A stretch of DNA of 64,000 bases from Ophthalmolycus amberensis (GCA_024529925.1 JAFEUB010000846.1:266501-330500); one strand, 5' to 3'; shown: positions 23,801 to 35,099, counted from the first letter of the stretch. The notes: generated from the sequence alone by a model not told the origin. A program made the numbers and translations.

Positions 23801-26800
23801 CAGATTTGTCTGTGCTTTAATTGCAATAAACTGATAAGAAGGATGACAAAATATTTCAATAATGTTGCCCATTCGTTAAGTCTGAATTCCTGCTTTGGTG
23901 CATCTGTCCGCAAGACAAGTAAACATCTTGTGTTTTTTTTTTTTTTTTAAATGATGCTAACATTGTAGCTGCTCTATTGTAGCAGTCAAAATGATGTCAT
24001 CTAGACATAAATGTGGCAAATCTTTAGATATTTTAAATGTAATTTTAAACAAGGAAAGTATATCTAAATGCATATTAGGCTCCATAAACCAGCAGTATTT
24101 TTATATGGTTTAGATTAACAAATGCATTCTGGCGGACTGTAAACGTTGACCTGGTTTTATGTGGGTCATAATCTGTGTTCTCCAGGATAAAATCAAATTT
24201 CATATTTCTTCTTTTACTGTCCTCTTAAAGCTTAAATCCACCTAGTTCTCTCCATTCAGTGGCAAAATATTAGATATGAAATGGTATTTTTATATTTATT
24301 ATTAGCTGTATGGGGGAGATGAAGAATGTTTGTTCATGTTACCTCTATGATTTTAAGTTGTGTCTAATGCTGTTATTTCTCCTCTACACCTTTTTTTTAA
24401 AAGGAAAACATTCACCAACGAAGTTTGTTTTAAATGTTAAGACGTCCACCAAAACCTTCAAATCCAATCAGTAAACCAGGTGTTAGGAGTCTGTTGAAGC
24501 TGACACTGTACCTCTACTACTCTACTGAACTCTATTGTGATCTATTGTATGTGATGTGCCTCTCCCCCTGTGTCATTATCCTGCTGTTGTGTCTTCAGAT
24601 ATCTGTCTGCCTCGGCCACTTTGGATGACATTTCCCGCTCTGAAGCGTGAGTTGACCCCTTTCTTTTGTGTGTCCTCCTTTTATTTTCATAGACGAGCTA
24701 AGGTTGCTTTAAGTTTGCTTTGTGGGGAGTTTTTTTTTCCTCTTTTTTTTTATTCATTGAATATCCATCCTTTCTTCTTCTGTTTTGCTGTTGCGATAGC
24801 GAGGGTGCTGGTTGTGTTAGTGGCTGTTAAATGAGTTCTGCTGAAAGAGCAAGTACTCCAGTAAGTGTTCCTTTAGTGTGGAAGGTCAGCCACGTTGAGT
24901 GACACCGTGGTGAGCGTTGGTATTCAGCCACACCAGCTTATCTCCAAAACTGTGTTTGCTCATCCTCTGTGAACCATCTGCTGCTGAGCCTTGTTGTGTG
25001 TTTGGGTGGATCAGCTGGTCATGACGTTGGCTTTTACCCAAGCTGTGTGTTTATGTTCGTTGTGTGTCCATACAGACGATGTTTCAGCCTGTTGGTAGCT
25101 TTAGCCAGTTTGGATGTATTTGACTCTCTACTATTTCATATTTAAAATGTATTTTCATGGCTCACTGATCCACTATGGTTTGTCACACCATGCCTGTGTA
25201 TTAATTGTGGAAGTGGAGCTGTGAAGCAGCTAACTTATCTTAACTGGGCATAGCATAAGGACCGGAGAGAGCCAATGCTAACTGTTTCTCCTCTGTGGGT
25301 GTATTTCTGAATGATTGAATTAACTTTGTCTTTGAACTGAGACTCTATAATATGTAAATCAATCTTAGATTTAAGGTTACTCACGGTCTGTTTGAATTTA
25401 AAGAGCAACTTAACACAAAGTTGAAAAACATACCTGCAGCTGTGACCACCAGTAGTGGTGTCAGTGTGATGGCTTCTCACCAGAACTCAAGTTAGGGCTG
25501 ATAGGATATGGCCAAAAAAAACACTGAGGCCAAAGTTTTAACTTAAAAAACAAACAAAAAAAATTAACAATTTAAACAGCAAGGCTGTTCTGAAACTTGT
25601 TTGGAGCCGTCCCGCTCTCTGATGGCAGACTTGACGGCTTTAAACACTTTCGTCTTTAGGTGTGTTTGGTGGAAGATGTTGTGTAAACTAATCATGCACA
25701 TGGGTTGGGCCATCTGTTCTGTTTTCATGTTGCCTACTCGTTGCTCAAAATTACAGGAGCTTTGGGATAATGGAACCTTTTCAGCTTTCTGCAACACAGT
25801 TAAAGTATGTGAATGCACATGCATGAAAGAGTGAACATTTTGTTTCAAATGTTTAAACATTAAAAGTGTCTGCTTTAGTGCGACTATATCACAGCATCAT
25901 GTTCCATTTAACATGATCTTATCTCTAATATCACAATAGAAGTATCCATAGAGCTGATGTTTTTAAAAAGCAAATAGAAACTAGAGACTGGCGGTTCTTC
26001 TTTCTGATGCACCCGCCTTTAAATGCCTGTGACTGTATTTCTGTGTGGACATTAACCATCGGGGTGGTGACTACTGGACTTGTTTTGAGGGATGAAGCAC
26101 TAACTTAATGTCGGGTTGTGTTCTCTGTGCTCTATTGGTTTGGTCTAATGTACCACTCTCTCTTTTTTACCATCCCTCCCCTCTCATTCATCTACCTTGT
26201 TTTTCTCCATTTCGTTTCTTTCCTCTCTCAATCTCTTCTTTCTCCCCGCCATGTTTTTTCTTCTTTCTTTTCTGTCCTTTTTTTTGCCATCCCACATCTT
26301 CTTTCCATTCCACTCCATCCATCTGTTCTCCCTTTTTATTTTCTCCATTGTTCTCTTTCCATTCTCCTGTTCCCTCCATCCATCCTCCCCTCTCTTCTGC
26401 AGATACAAAAAGACCCAAGAGACTCTCTCCCAGGCGGGACAGAAGACCAGTGCAGCTCTGACCACAGTGGGCACTGTGCTCAGCAAGAGACTGGGCGACA
26501 TGAGGTATGACGCTGCACAGCCACTCCGACACTCTGGCCAAGATACAAGAACAAATGAGCCGAGTGGACCGTGTTGAAACGGAAAGATCTCAAACCTGCA
26601 TATCATACAATGGGTCTATATTAAGTCTGGATCAACAAGGTGAAAAAATGAGATTAGAACGTTTGAAAACGCGGCAATATAAAATGCTGAGCATGAGGGC
26701 AGAAGCAAAACATAGTTTAGTCAAAGAAAAGAACATCTATATCGGTGTAAGTGTGTGTGCTTTATTTCTAACGTTTTCACCGCTTTACCTTACAGTCAGA

Positions 26801-28697
26801 CGGCCCTTTCAGACAGGGAGCTGAAGCTGTTGTATACATCTGTGCTCTCTTCAAAGCTACCAGACTCCTTTTGACAAAAACAGTCATTTTACTTTGACTT
26901 TGGTGAATTTAAAATAACCCTATTTAAACACAGAAGTCACACAATAACACAAACAAACTAACCGATGGACGAGGGCTGTCTGACTGTAAGGTAAAGTGAT
27001 GAAAATGTAAAAGATATAGCGTGCACTTACACTGATATTGTCTATTTGAAATGGCCTAAATACTCTTTGCTGCTGCCCCCGTCCACAGCAGTATGCTGCT
27101 TTGCTACAAAACCAGGATGAGAAACGTAGCAAACAGTTTGAAACCAGCTGAAAATTTGGTGACAGTGACACTCGGCTCTTTTTTTTCTTTCTTGTAGCTC
27201 TGAATTTGTCTTATTGTACAGACTAATCAGCTTCTCGTGTCCACTAACCTTCACCAGTAGCTGTAGATAATCTGCAGACCTGACTCTAACAGACTCTGGT
27301 GTCTGTTAGAATTACATTTGTTGTATTTAATTTCACAGCTTTGCAGCCTGAATCGTCCTTTTACTAACTGAAGGGGTGATTCAATGATCGTTTTTGTTTT
27401 CCATCTACACGGGAACTGTTTCTTTTGAAATAAAGATCCTCTGGTATGTCTTGGAAGTAAAGTCCCGGATGCTAAATTTGAGCCACTTGAATGTAAAACG
27501 GCATCTTCGATGGCTTCTTTTAAAATAGTTGGACCGTCCCTGCAATGTTAACCTTTTCACCCTGAAATCACACTTGTGTCGGGTTTTTACTTCCAACTGT
27601 ACAGACCAGGTCACACATGCTCTAACCACCGACTCCTTCACATCTAACATCTCCGCCTTGTTGACTCGCACAACGGTCTGTACGAACGTTCATGTTTCCA
27701 TTTCAACATTCACACTGGCTCCTTATGCAAGGGGGTGTGTTTGTGTGTGTACCTTTTTCATTCATTAAGTATGTCCCACTAACGGCATATTTCAGCAGTT
27801 TTTACCTGGTTTACTGTCTGCATTGTGTCCGTCCCTGCATGTTTTTCATTCGTTCCTCTCTATCTTCAGAAGTTGTACTCTGATGTTGTCGTATTTCCTT
27901 TTTCTAAATGTCCCCATTTCAGTTTATTTAATTTTATCTCACAGCTGGATAACGGAAAATGTTATTTCAGCTTGTCAGGCCTCCATCAGTGACTACGTTT
28001 TACATGCACACTCATATTCCACTATTATTCCGACTAGACCAACTAGCCAGTTTGTATAGCTGGAGTAGAGATGCATACCCAAAAGACAAGCACACATTTC
28101 TGTTCAGCTTTATGAAGGACTTGGATGTCAACAGGTTTTGGGATATGAGCAAATATTGCAACGCCAACCTTTTCAAGAAGCGTAGTCAACGACTCAGAGT
28201 AACCACAAAATGACATTAGTATGGAGATAAGAAAGCAGAAGCAGAGTCTCTTCACAGTCCTGATGCCCTGCTCTGTGTGTGTGTGTGGTCCCTGTTTACT
28301 GCTGCTGGTTTGTGTCTTGATGCTGCTTCTGGCTCACGCTCTCTCTCCCCTCCCTGTTTTTAATTGCTGCCTTGGTTTGACCTGCAGAGCTCTACCTTTC
28401 TCTAATTCCTTTCGGTAAGACTAACACGCCCAGTGAGAGCAACTAACAGTTTGATCACACTAAAGGAAATTTGTTACAGAAATAGTTTTTAACTTAAAGC
28501 TTAAAGCCATTTTTGCTATTTATACTTTGACTTGTTTTGTTATTTTCCAACCTGCTCTATTATCCTCTATTATTTTCTTACTTTAGATTCCCTCAATTCA
28601 TTTAGTCCCCAGCACATAGATGCTTAAAGAAGCACGTTATCCTTTGCTGTTACTTAAACAAAACTGCAGTTCCTTTGAAGGAATTGTTGATCTTATG

Positions 28698-28729
<32 letters not shown>

Positions 28730-29852
28730 CACGTGTGTGTGTGTGCCACTACTTCCTTTATAACACTTGCATTTCTGTCTCCTCTCTTTAATGCTTACAA
28801 AGTAGCAACTATTCCATTCGCCACTCTATAAGTATGCCAGCCATGAGGTAAAGTAACACACAAACCTGCTCACTGTACTGCTTCCGTCTAACTGTCAGTG
28901 TAACACACATTACTGTCAGTGTAACACACATTACTGTCAGTGTAACACACATTGCTGTCTGTGCCTGCAGTACTCTGTGCCTGCAGTACGCTGTGCCTGC
29001 AGTACTCTGTGCCTGCAGTACTCTGTGCCTGCAGTACTCTGTGCCTGCAGTACTCTGTGCCTGCAGTACTCTGTGCCTGCAGTACTCTGTGCCTGCAGTA
29101 CTCTGTGCCTGCACAGCTGCTGTTGGGCTCTGTGCTGTTCATCTGTTGATGCTTGTTATGGTTCTGCTTTTCTTTACAGATTGTTAACCATGAATTCTTA
29201 AAATATAAAAATAAATTGTCTTTTTTTTCGTTGTGTTTTTTAATATGACCTCGTATTTCTGTTCTGCAGGAACTCTGCAACCTTCAAGTCATTTGAGGAT
29301 AGAATGGGGAACCTGAAGGTGAGCAGACGGTTTCTTTCTCCGTGCCGTTGTCGGATTCAAGTCACTTTTTGGTGCCACAGCCCTCCCCTCGCATCATCTT
29401 ATCTTACTGTACATACAAATAACAGTTATTTTATATTAAGACGGTTCTTGGGTTTGATAAATTAACCAAAAAGTTTTCATTGAGGTTTTTGAAACCTAAA
29501 AAAAAATTGCAGAACAAAACTGATTTTGGGTTATTGTGGTAAAATAAATGTAATTTATGGTACTGTTAGATTGCTGCTAGACCGCACCCTTTTACATGGG
29601 TATGTGCCTCCCTATGTTGTTTTTTTAGCTGCAGTGTGTATTATGGATTTCATGACACGCTGATGGATTTTAAATGTTTTCCCGACAGGAAAGAGAAACT
29701 GTGAGTCTGCGTATTAATGCAGACGATCAATAACACTCTGGTCTCCTTCCTCTCCCTCGTCTCCTCAGTACAAGGTTGTTGGCCCCAGAGATAACGGGGA
29801 GGCCGTCTCCCCCACCGACACCACCCCCACTCAGGAGAACCCGTCCTTCTGA
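14829..29852 (+). CDS. tpd52l2: Tumor protein D52-like 2 (TPD52L2/D54)
   Basis: Core exons: 14829-14847, 17814-18013, 18282-18430, 19598-19657, 26403-26504, 29270-29318 and 29769-29852, with optional exons 24599-24646, 28806-28847 and perhaps 29689-29700. All junctions are in phase. The start MDPASQ-DINLNSPNKG, the coiled coil LTKVEEEINTLRQVL, LGEWNERVT, YKKTQETLSQAGQKTSAAL, LGDMR and NSATFKSFEDRMGNLK identify the D52 family. DINLNSPNKG and NSATFKSFEDR fit D54 rather than D52 or D53. These proteins form coiled-coil dimers and act as adaptors in vesicle traffic. Exon 2 has a short internal repeat (GVVGVV), giving a Val/Gly-rich linker before LTEEEAEELR. The C terminus ENPSF resembles the vertebrate tail. 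The gene lies in tandem with the TRIM gene upstream. Fish may have a and b copies, and which one this is cannot be told here. Confidence 0.93.
15481..15620 (+). repeat. AGTACTT-type MITE fragment
   Basis: Begins 'cagtggtggtagaaatactc' followed by 'agttactttaattaaaagta', and later 'aacgtaaaagtactcatta'. It is a truncated copy of the 12263-12779 family in intron 1 of tpd52l2. Confidence 0.6.
16041..16058 (+). repeat. Poly(G) run of 18
   Basis: Eighteen consecutive G in intron 1 of tpd52l2. It can form G-quadruplex structures and is a likely place for length errors. Confidence 0.9.
16868..16945 (+). repeat. Dispersed 'aaggcaagtttatttgtata' repeat
   Basis: The motif 'ggcaagtttatttgtatagc' followed by 'acatttcaacaacaaggtaa' and 'ttcaaagtgctt' is, from general knowledge, a very common interspersed sequence of teleost introns. 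Confidence 0.6.
24599..24646 (+). other. tpd52l2: Optional 48-nt exon of tpd52l2
   Basis: Flanked by tcttcag and gtgagt. It encodes YLSASATLDDISRSEA and starts and ends in the same phase (+2 carried over), so the neighbours join in frame with or without it. Skipping gives LD-LYKKTQ; inclusion gives SEA-YKKTQ. This is a cassette exon by phase. D52-family members are known to vary at this junction. Confidence 0.75.
26160..26402 (+). repeat. Long pyrimidine-rich tract before an exon
   Basis: About 240 bases are dominated by C and T, with many cctt/ctcc/ccat words, immediately upstream of the acceptor at 26401-26402. This is an unusually long polypyrimidine region for the exon encoding YKKTQETLSQ. 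Open frames on both strands here are low-complexity artefacts. Confidence 0.7.
28700..28745 (+). repeat. (GT)n microsatellite
   Basis: A GT run interrupted once by 'gcac', about 60 bases upstream of the optional exon at 28806. Confidence 0.85.
28806..28847 (+). other. tpd52l2: Optional 42-nt exon of tpd52l2 (SIRHSISMPAMR)
   Basis: Acceptor caaagtag, donor gtaaag. It encodes NYSIRHSISMPAMR, and the phase lets it be inserted between LGDMR and NSATFKSF without changing frame. The same peptide block is known as an alternatively spliced insert in mammalian D52-like proteins, so this is a genuine cassette exon although its acceptor has a weak pyrimidine tract. Confidence 0.85.
28891..28953 (+). 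repeat. 21-bp tandem repeat, 3 copies
   Basis: Three perfect copies of actgtcagtgtaacacacatt, 44 bases after the optional exon 28806-28847. Confidence 0.95.
28961..29116 (+). repeat. 16-bp minisatellite, about 10 copies
   Basis: The unit gtgcctgcagtactct is repeated head to tail. The second copy differs by one base (tacg for tact) and the tenth is partial. Each unit holds a CTGCAG palindrome and a tgcctgcag splice-acceptor-like word. The array lies in the intron between the optional 42-nt exon and exon 29270-29318. Because 16 is not a multiple of three, all frames stay open only by chance. Confidence 0.95.
29689..29700 (+). other. tpd52l2: Candidate 12-nt microexon of tpd52l2
   Basis: gaaagagaaact lies between a good acceptor (gttttcccgacag) and a strong donor (gtgagt), and both neighbouring junctions are in phase 0. 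Inclusion would add ERET between NLK and YKVVG. Only 68 bases separate it from the last exon. It is inferred from splice signals and phase; no transcript is available. Confidence 0.4.
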
Positions 29853-32365
29853 ATGCATCCCTCCTCCTCCTCCTCGCTGCCACCTTCCTCACGACCTGAG
29901 ACTGTACTGTTAATCGCCTCACATTGCCGAGTCAGCCCTGACCGTTGACCCTCCAGCTCACCAACTCGCCACCGCTCACACACTTTACCTCGGGGGGGGT
30001 CTGTGGAAGCAGACGGGGCGGGTTGTGAAGAACTCGTTTGGTTTGAGGTGGGATGCTGGTCCCACAGCTTCCATTCTTCTGCCTTGCTGCTGAGGAAAAG
30101 GAAAATGTTTTGTTGATGTCTAAACCTGAATAATTTACAGACCGTGCTTTGTTACATCCCCAGTTAGACCCACAGCCCTTCGTTAGTCCAAATAAGTCAA
30201 AACTGTTGTCTTCTGCACTTTTCACACACCTTCTTTCACCTGTTTCAGCAAATCACCTGGCTAAAAAACAAGTGTAAAAGGCAATATTAAGATGTCGGGC
30301 TCTTAAACTAAATGAGGAACTTCACATTTATCTTTGGGTTTTGGGTGTTTGTTAAGATGCCGCATAAGTCAGAGTTTAGGAGCCCGGGTATCTACAGACT
30401 GAAGGTGGAGGAGCAAGGCTGTTTATACTGTTTCTGTCTTGTTTCTGAGTGCGCTCATGTACTTGAAATCCTACATTCACGCTGTGAGCACATGCTGATG
30501 TCACCACAGTATCTCCATATATTGTCTCTCTAACTTGTACAGAGTTCTCTTCACAGCTGCGCGGCTGGTTGGAGGTTAGTGGTTTTACTCGTGGGGAGGG
30601 GGATCCAGCGCATTCTCACTCCACTTAGACCTTCTACTGCTACATGCTTGTGCATATCTCATCTCAGTTGTACCGTACGAACCACGCAAAGAAGACTGAG
30701 GTGTCGCGTAACACCCTAAGAACACCCACAGGATGTAAAATCAGGAAGAAAAACAACCTTAAACCATTTTGTATTACAAACTATTTTACACTGCTTTGCA
30801 AAAATGTTTTTACATAACTTTTATCAATATGTATAAATATAGATGAGTAAATATATTGTCTCTGATGCTGCCGAACGGTAGTGATCAGGTTAGGAGGTTT
30901 AAGGAAAAATCAGGGGAAGGCGAAACAAAGGTAAAAAGAACAACTATGGCTCAGTTTCACAGACATGAGGGTTTCTTCTGTCAGGAGTTTTTTGTTTCTC
31001 TTTTAAGTACATTTGTGATCTGAACAAAATGTTAAAATGTTTGTGAAACTGACTCATTAATGAGCTGCAGTCGTTTTGCACCTGCCCGGGTTTTAATCGG
31101 ACGAGAAAGAACATAATCAAAATGGTTTAATTTGACGGAAGTGTACCGTGATGGTTTGATCTCTGCAGCGTGTCAACGCCGCCATTCGCCAAGTGAGACT
31201 GAAACCTCCAACGCTTTGAAATGTTTTGAAACCACTTTGACTTTGCTTCTTTGTCCCCTGGTTTGACTGTAGTTCCCTTCCTGTTGTTGAAGGGATCGTT
31301 TGGGTGTTTTGAAGCGTGGTTGTATGAGTGTGTATTACTACAGTAGATGGCGATCGGCACACCCCCAGTTTGGAGAAACAGGCCGGAGTATCAGCACGGG
31401 AGCAAAGCAATGTACTGCTGTGGACGTATTTTAGACACTTCAAAGGAAATCAATATGGGTTTAGATGTACGATATCTTTAGGATGTTTTCACTGCTTTAC
31501 CTTTCCGTCACAGAATATCATTTTACCTCTCAAAACACGGGAGTTGCCGGTCTACTGATACCTCTGACTGTGTATAAGTACCTCATACAACACTACTTCA
31601 AACACTTAAAATGATCCTTTCAACATTCAGAACTCGGTGTGAGACGATGCTTTGCTTTGTACACTACCCGCTGAATGTCGACGCTTCTCTATCAGCCTTA
31701 CTCACTTTAAATGGTTCACTTGTTATAATTCTGCTGGTAGAAAAGTTGTTTTGTTTTTCCTTTTTTTCTTCTTTTTTTGTTGTACAGACTGGTTTGAGTG
31801 AAGGAAGGAGTTTTGGCGTTTAAATATTTAGAGTCTTGACCGGCCACAAAATGTGTCATGAAACCGTCTCGCTGCCATTAGAGGAGACTTTGCCAACGGC
31901 CCCTTAATGCACTCCTGTTAACACACACCAGATGCTACTCAATGCCCTACTCGCACACGCTGCATGAGGCCAAACTAACGCACACCTTTTGTACAAGATC
32001 ACTGTTGCTCTTATCGTCGTGCACCTGTAGTGATCAAACAGAAGCTCTTACATACTACACACCCTCATAAATGTTGTGCAGCGCCACACTTTTCTCCTGA
32101 ACCTGAAAAACAAGAAGGTTGAATACTATCGATGCTGATCGTGGTCGATTTTCCACTGAAGGCGTTTCAATGTTGCCTCTCGCATTGCCGACTACAAAAT
32201 GTTGCTCTTGTATCCTGGCTCAGCCATTGTCTCCAAATGCCAATGTGTTTTATTGAGGCCATAGAAAAGGATGAACAAACATGAATTGTTATAGTTTGAC
32301 GACATTAAATGATTTCCGCCAAAACTTACATCCATTAGATGGAAATGCACACAGCTTATAAGCAA

Positions 32366-32387
32366 CCCCCCCCCCCCCCCCCCCCCC
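32366..32387 (+). repeat. Poly(C) run of 22
   Basis: Twenty-two consecutive C followed by accccc and cacc repeats in the presumed tpd52l2 3' UTR. On the RNA this would be a poly(rC) site of the type bound by PCBP/hnRNP E proteins. It is also prone to length error. Confidence 0.9.
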
Positions 32388-33106
32388 ACCCCCACCACCA
32401 CCCTCGGCTTCATAACTGCCAGTGTATCATAAGTGTATCTTCTTGTTTTTGTTTGTGTTGGTCATTTTTCTAGTTAATATATTCCTGTTAGGTGAATTGT
32501 TCTGTTTTTCTTTTGGTTTTCCTTTTGGTATTTGTACAAATAATTTGCCATCACTTTCAAAGAAACAAGTTGCCAATACCTAAATATCTGTTACAAAATC
32601 TCTTCCTGCCTCTGAATCTCATGGAGTCTCTTGACTTTCTGCTTCGCCAAGATGGAAAACACAGATGCACACTACAAGTAATGTAAATCTCAAGTCATTT
32701 AGTTCAGAATTGACTCCTAAAATCATATTTTTCTGACGCAAAGCGGAGAAATTCCCACATACTCTATGCTTTTTGTAGGGCAATGATCTCAATATACTAG
32801 AAAAATTTGGTTTTAAGTACTGAATGACATGACCCCCTCCTCCCCTCCCTGCAGTGCATATGTCGTCTGTTTAAAGCTGCTATCAGTTTTGTAGACTTGC
32901 TGGATAGAAAAAGATGCTCTTTTGGTTTGGGTGCCAAGGGGAAGTGCAGCACATCAGTGCCAGCTGCTGCAGAGGCTGGAGGACAGTAGAGTACTTTAAG
33001 CTTTATTTAGGTCCTGGGCCTAACTGATGTAGAATATTAAAAGGGATCAGATTTGGACGACTATGGTGAATTAATTATTTGGTTTTCTTGTATATGTTTG
33101 GATATC

Positions 33107-33112
33107 AATAAA
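33107..33112 (+). promoter_or_regulatory. tpd52l2: Poly(A) signal, tpd52l2
   Basis: Canonical AATAAA with a downstream GT/T-rich element. It is the last good signal before the tRNA genes. Confidence 0.6.
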
Positions 33113-33668
33113 GCATTCCTTTAAATGAATGAGTAGTGTTTGGTCAATGTCTTTTTTTGCTCGCACCAGAACTTTTGTCTTTTCATTTTTGTTGTTTAGT
33201 TAGGTTATGGTCGTTTCAGAGGCGTCAAACAGACCGGTCTGTGCTCTGAAACTGATGAGACGAATTGGAAACAGCATTTCTTACTAATTGAATGATCGGC
33301 ACAAAGTAACATTCAATAATTTGGGAACTTTTTAAAGGAAAGCATAGTAGCCTTGAGTTACTTAAATTACATATTTTGATGTTTTACGACTTGTCATTAA
33401 GTTCAGTCTTCATCCATGATGACAACAAAAAACACTTGTTTTTATGTCAGCATCTGTGGTACCTTTATAAGTTTTGGTAATAGTAGAATGACTGTTCATC
33501 ATGTTGCAATTGGTGTGTACTGTAACAAGGGATTAATAAATGGTGTAACCGGCACTGTAAGATATCCAGTAAGTACTTCAAATGGCTGCATTATATGCGA
33601 TAGTGTACATTAATTAGTCGTATAACCCTATTAAGTTCACCACTTTGGCTCACACAGGAAAACAGTAG

Positions 33669-33740
33669 TTCCCTGACCGGGAATCGAACCCGGGCCGCGG
33701 CGGTGAGAGCGCCGAATCCTAACCACTAGACCACCAGGGA
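33669..33740 (-). tRNA. tRNA-Glu (anticodon CTC)
   Basis: A 72-nt cloverleaf read on the - strand from 33740. The 5' acceptor strand TCCCTGG pairs with the 3' strand near 33670. The D arm has TCTAGTGGTTAGGAT (A box), the anticodon loop is CTCTCAC with anticodon CTC, and the T arm holds GGTTCGATTCC (B box). The sequence is essentially the vertebrate tRNA-Glu-CTC consensus. It is flanked on the transcript's 3' side (lower coordinates) by AT-rich DNA; a clean T-run terminator is not obvious. Confidence 0.96.
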
Positions 33741-33949
33741 CACACATGCGCCATGCATCATAGTAGAAAGTAAACACACCCAACACAATACTGACGTCTT
33801 TACTATCCGAATGTTCAGTTTTGGTTTAACATTACGTTTGTACTTTGTGTAGTACATGATTTACTTGTAACAGTATTCAGATAATATTGCTACTTTACGT
33901 TTAAGTAGAGACCTGAGTATTTATCCGACCTCTGGATTATTATCGTGTG

Positions 33950-33962
33950 TGTGTGTGTGTGT
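33950..33962 (+). repeat. Short (GT)n run upstream of tRNA-Ser
   Basis: A GT run of little over a dozen bases ends about 33 bases before the tRNA-Ser gene. Confidence 0.8.
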
Positions 33963-33994
33963 CGCTCGACTTCTAGGAATTAACAGGCGGTACG

Positions 33995-34076
33995 GTTGTC
34001 GTGGCCGAGTGGTTAAGGCGATTGACTAGAAATCAATTGGGGTCTCCCCGCGCAGGTTCGAGTCCTGCCGACAACG
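33995..34076 (+). tRNA. tRNA-Ser (anticodon AGA)
   Basis: An 82-nt type II tRNA. Acceptor strand GTTGTCG pairs with CGACAAC, and the discriminator is G. The A box is TGGCCGAGTGG. The anticodon stem-loop is ATTGA-CTAGAAA-TCAAT with AGA at 34028-34030. The long variable arm is TTGGGGTCTCCCCGC and the B box is GGTTCGAGTCC. A T-rich word (gaagttttg) follows as a possible Pol III stop. Acceptor-stem positions 3 and 5 differ from the usual human version in a compensated way, so the gene looks intact. Confidence 0.96.
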
Positions 34077-35020
34077 TCAAGAAGTTTTGTAGTAACAAAG
34101 TAGTCAATAATCAGATCGGTGTACTGTAAATCACATATAAGGTTTACCTACAAAACTACACAGTATGATGATATTTATATGTTTTACTGTTTTGAAAATA
34201 ATGTAGGGAGACAGATCTTACATTTTGATTGTCACATGCTTGTTGTTGTGCATGTAACAATAAATAACTTGAAACTGGGATGGCAAAAGATGATTTTCTA
34301 CACAAATAACAAAGACAAACTTCACATGCATGTATCCCTCTATCTAAGCCTACTATATTGAATTTTCAGTTTGGTGCAATTTATGGATTTCACCACAAGG
34401 GGGAGCTCCTCGTACGGTGCTGAGTGCTCATGTCTCTGTGGTTAGTCAACTGTAATTGAAATTTGGTGAATTTCAGGGAAACATGGAAACTAAAACGTTT
34501 GAATCACACAAATTAGATATATTGCGTTATAAAAAAAGAAAAGGAAATTACAAAATAAAATAGATTAAATTTGAAAGACAAAAGAACAACCCAAACGTTA
34601 TGTGTGAGTCATCTTGTTTAAAAAATAAAAAAAAAGTATTATTTTCATTTTATTTTTCAGAATTTGGAAAAAAAAAACTTTTTTTTCGTTGCACTATAAT
34701 TTGAAACACTCTTATTACACTGATAAAATATGATGTATATATATCATTGAAAAATTGTGTATGACACAATACTTACACACAATACACAATACTTAATGAC
34801 ATTCATCGACGAGTTGGAAAAAGAGAAGTTATTAAATGTTAAATGAAATAAAGCGGCACCTACAATCCCGATGACAGGAAATACATTTAATTTTATAAAT
34901 CATAGCCTCTTGCAGTTTAATGTATTACCCTTCCATCTCTTTTGGAAACATATAAAATAATGATTTTTAAGCTCTGACCTTTGGTACTACTTATTTCTGT
35001 AGTTCATTTTTTGTCGTCAC
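34077..35020. other. Spacer between tRNA-Ser and ppdpf
   Basis: AT-rich sequence with several A- and T-runs. I see no exon, RNA gene or clear repeat family. Confidence 0.5.
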
Positions 35021-35030
35021 TGTTTTATAC

Positions 35031-35074
35031 GCCCCGCCCCCTTGACTGCTTCGTCACCAACCCCGTGCTATAAA
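35031..35074 (+). promoter_or_regulatory. ppdpf: ppdpf core promoter (GC box and TATA box)
   Basis: A GC box (cgccccgcccc, about 35031-35041) is followed by TATAAA at 35069-35074 within GC-rich DNA. Transcription would be expected to start about 30 bases later, near 35098-35105. A 5' UTR exon then runs to a good donor at 35260 (aaagag|gtacgt). The distance and order are those of a TATA-type Pol II promoter. Confidence 0.7.
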
Positions 35075-35099
35075 GTCGCGAGCTGACCGATGCAGTCAA

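Larger units (their letters stand above)
29853..33125 (+). other. tpd52l2: Long 3' UTR of tpd52l2
   Basis: After the stop at 29850-29852 no further exon is seen. The first strong poly(A) signal in a good context is AATAAA at 33107-33112, followed by a GT- and T-rich stretch (gtgtttggtcaatgtctttt). This gives a 3' UTR of about 3.3 kb. It contains a 22-base poly(C) run at 32366-32387. An earlier, unrecognised cleavage site is possible. Confidence 0.55.

Noticed and set aside
26108..26606. Several frames on both strands around the pyrimidine tract
   Set aside because: Low complexity; only the 102-nt exon 26403-26504 within them is real.
28891..29116. Array resembling a CRISPR-like direct repeat cluster
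   Set aside because: Units abut without spacers and the DNA is vertebrate; simple minisatellites.
28809..29280. Frames on both strands with repeated LQYSVP/HRVLQAQST peptides
   Set aside because: Translation of the 16-bp minisatellite; no gene structure.
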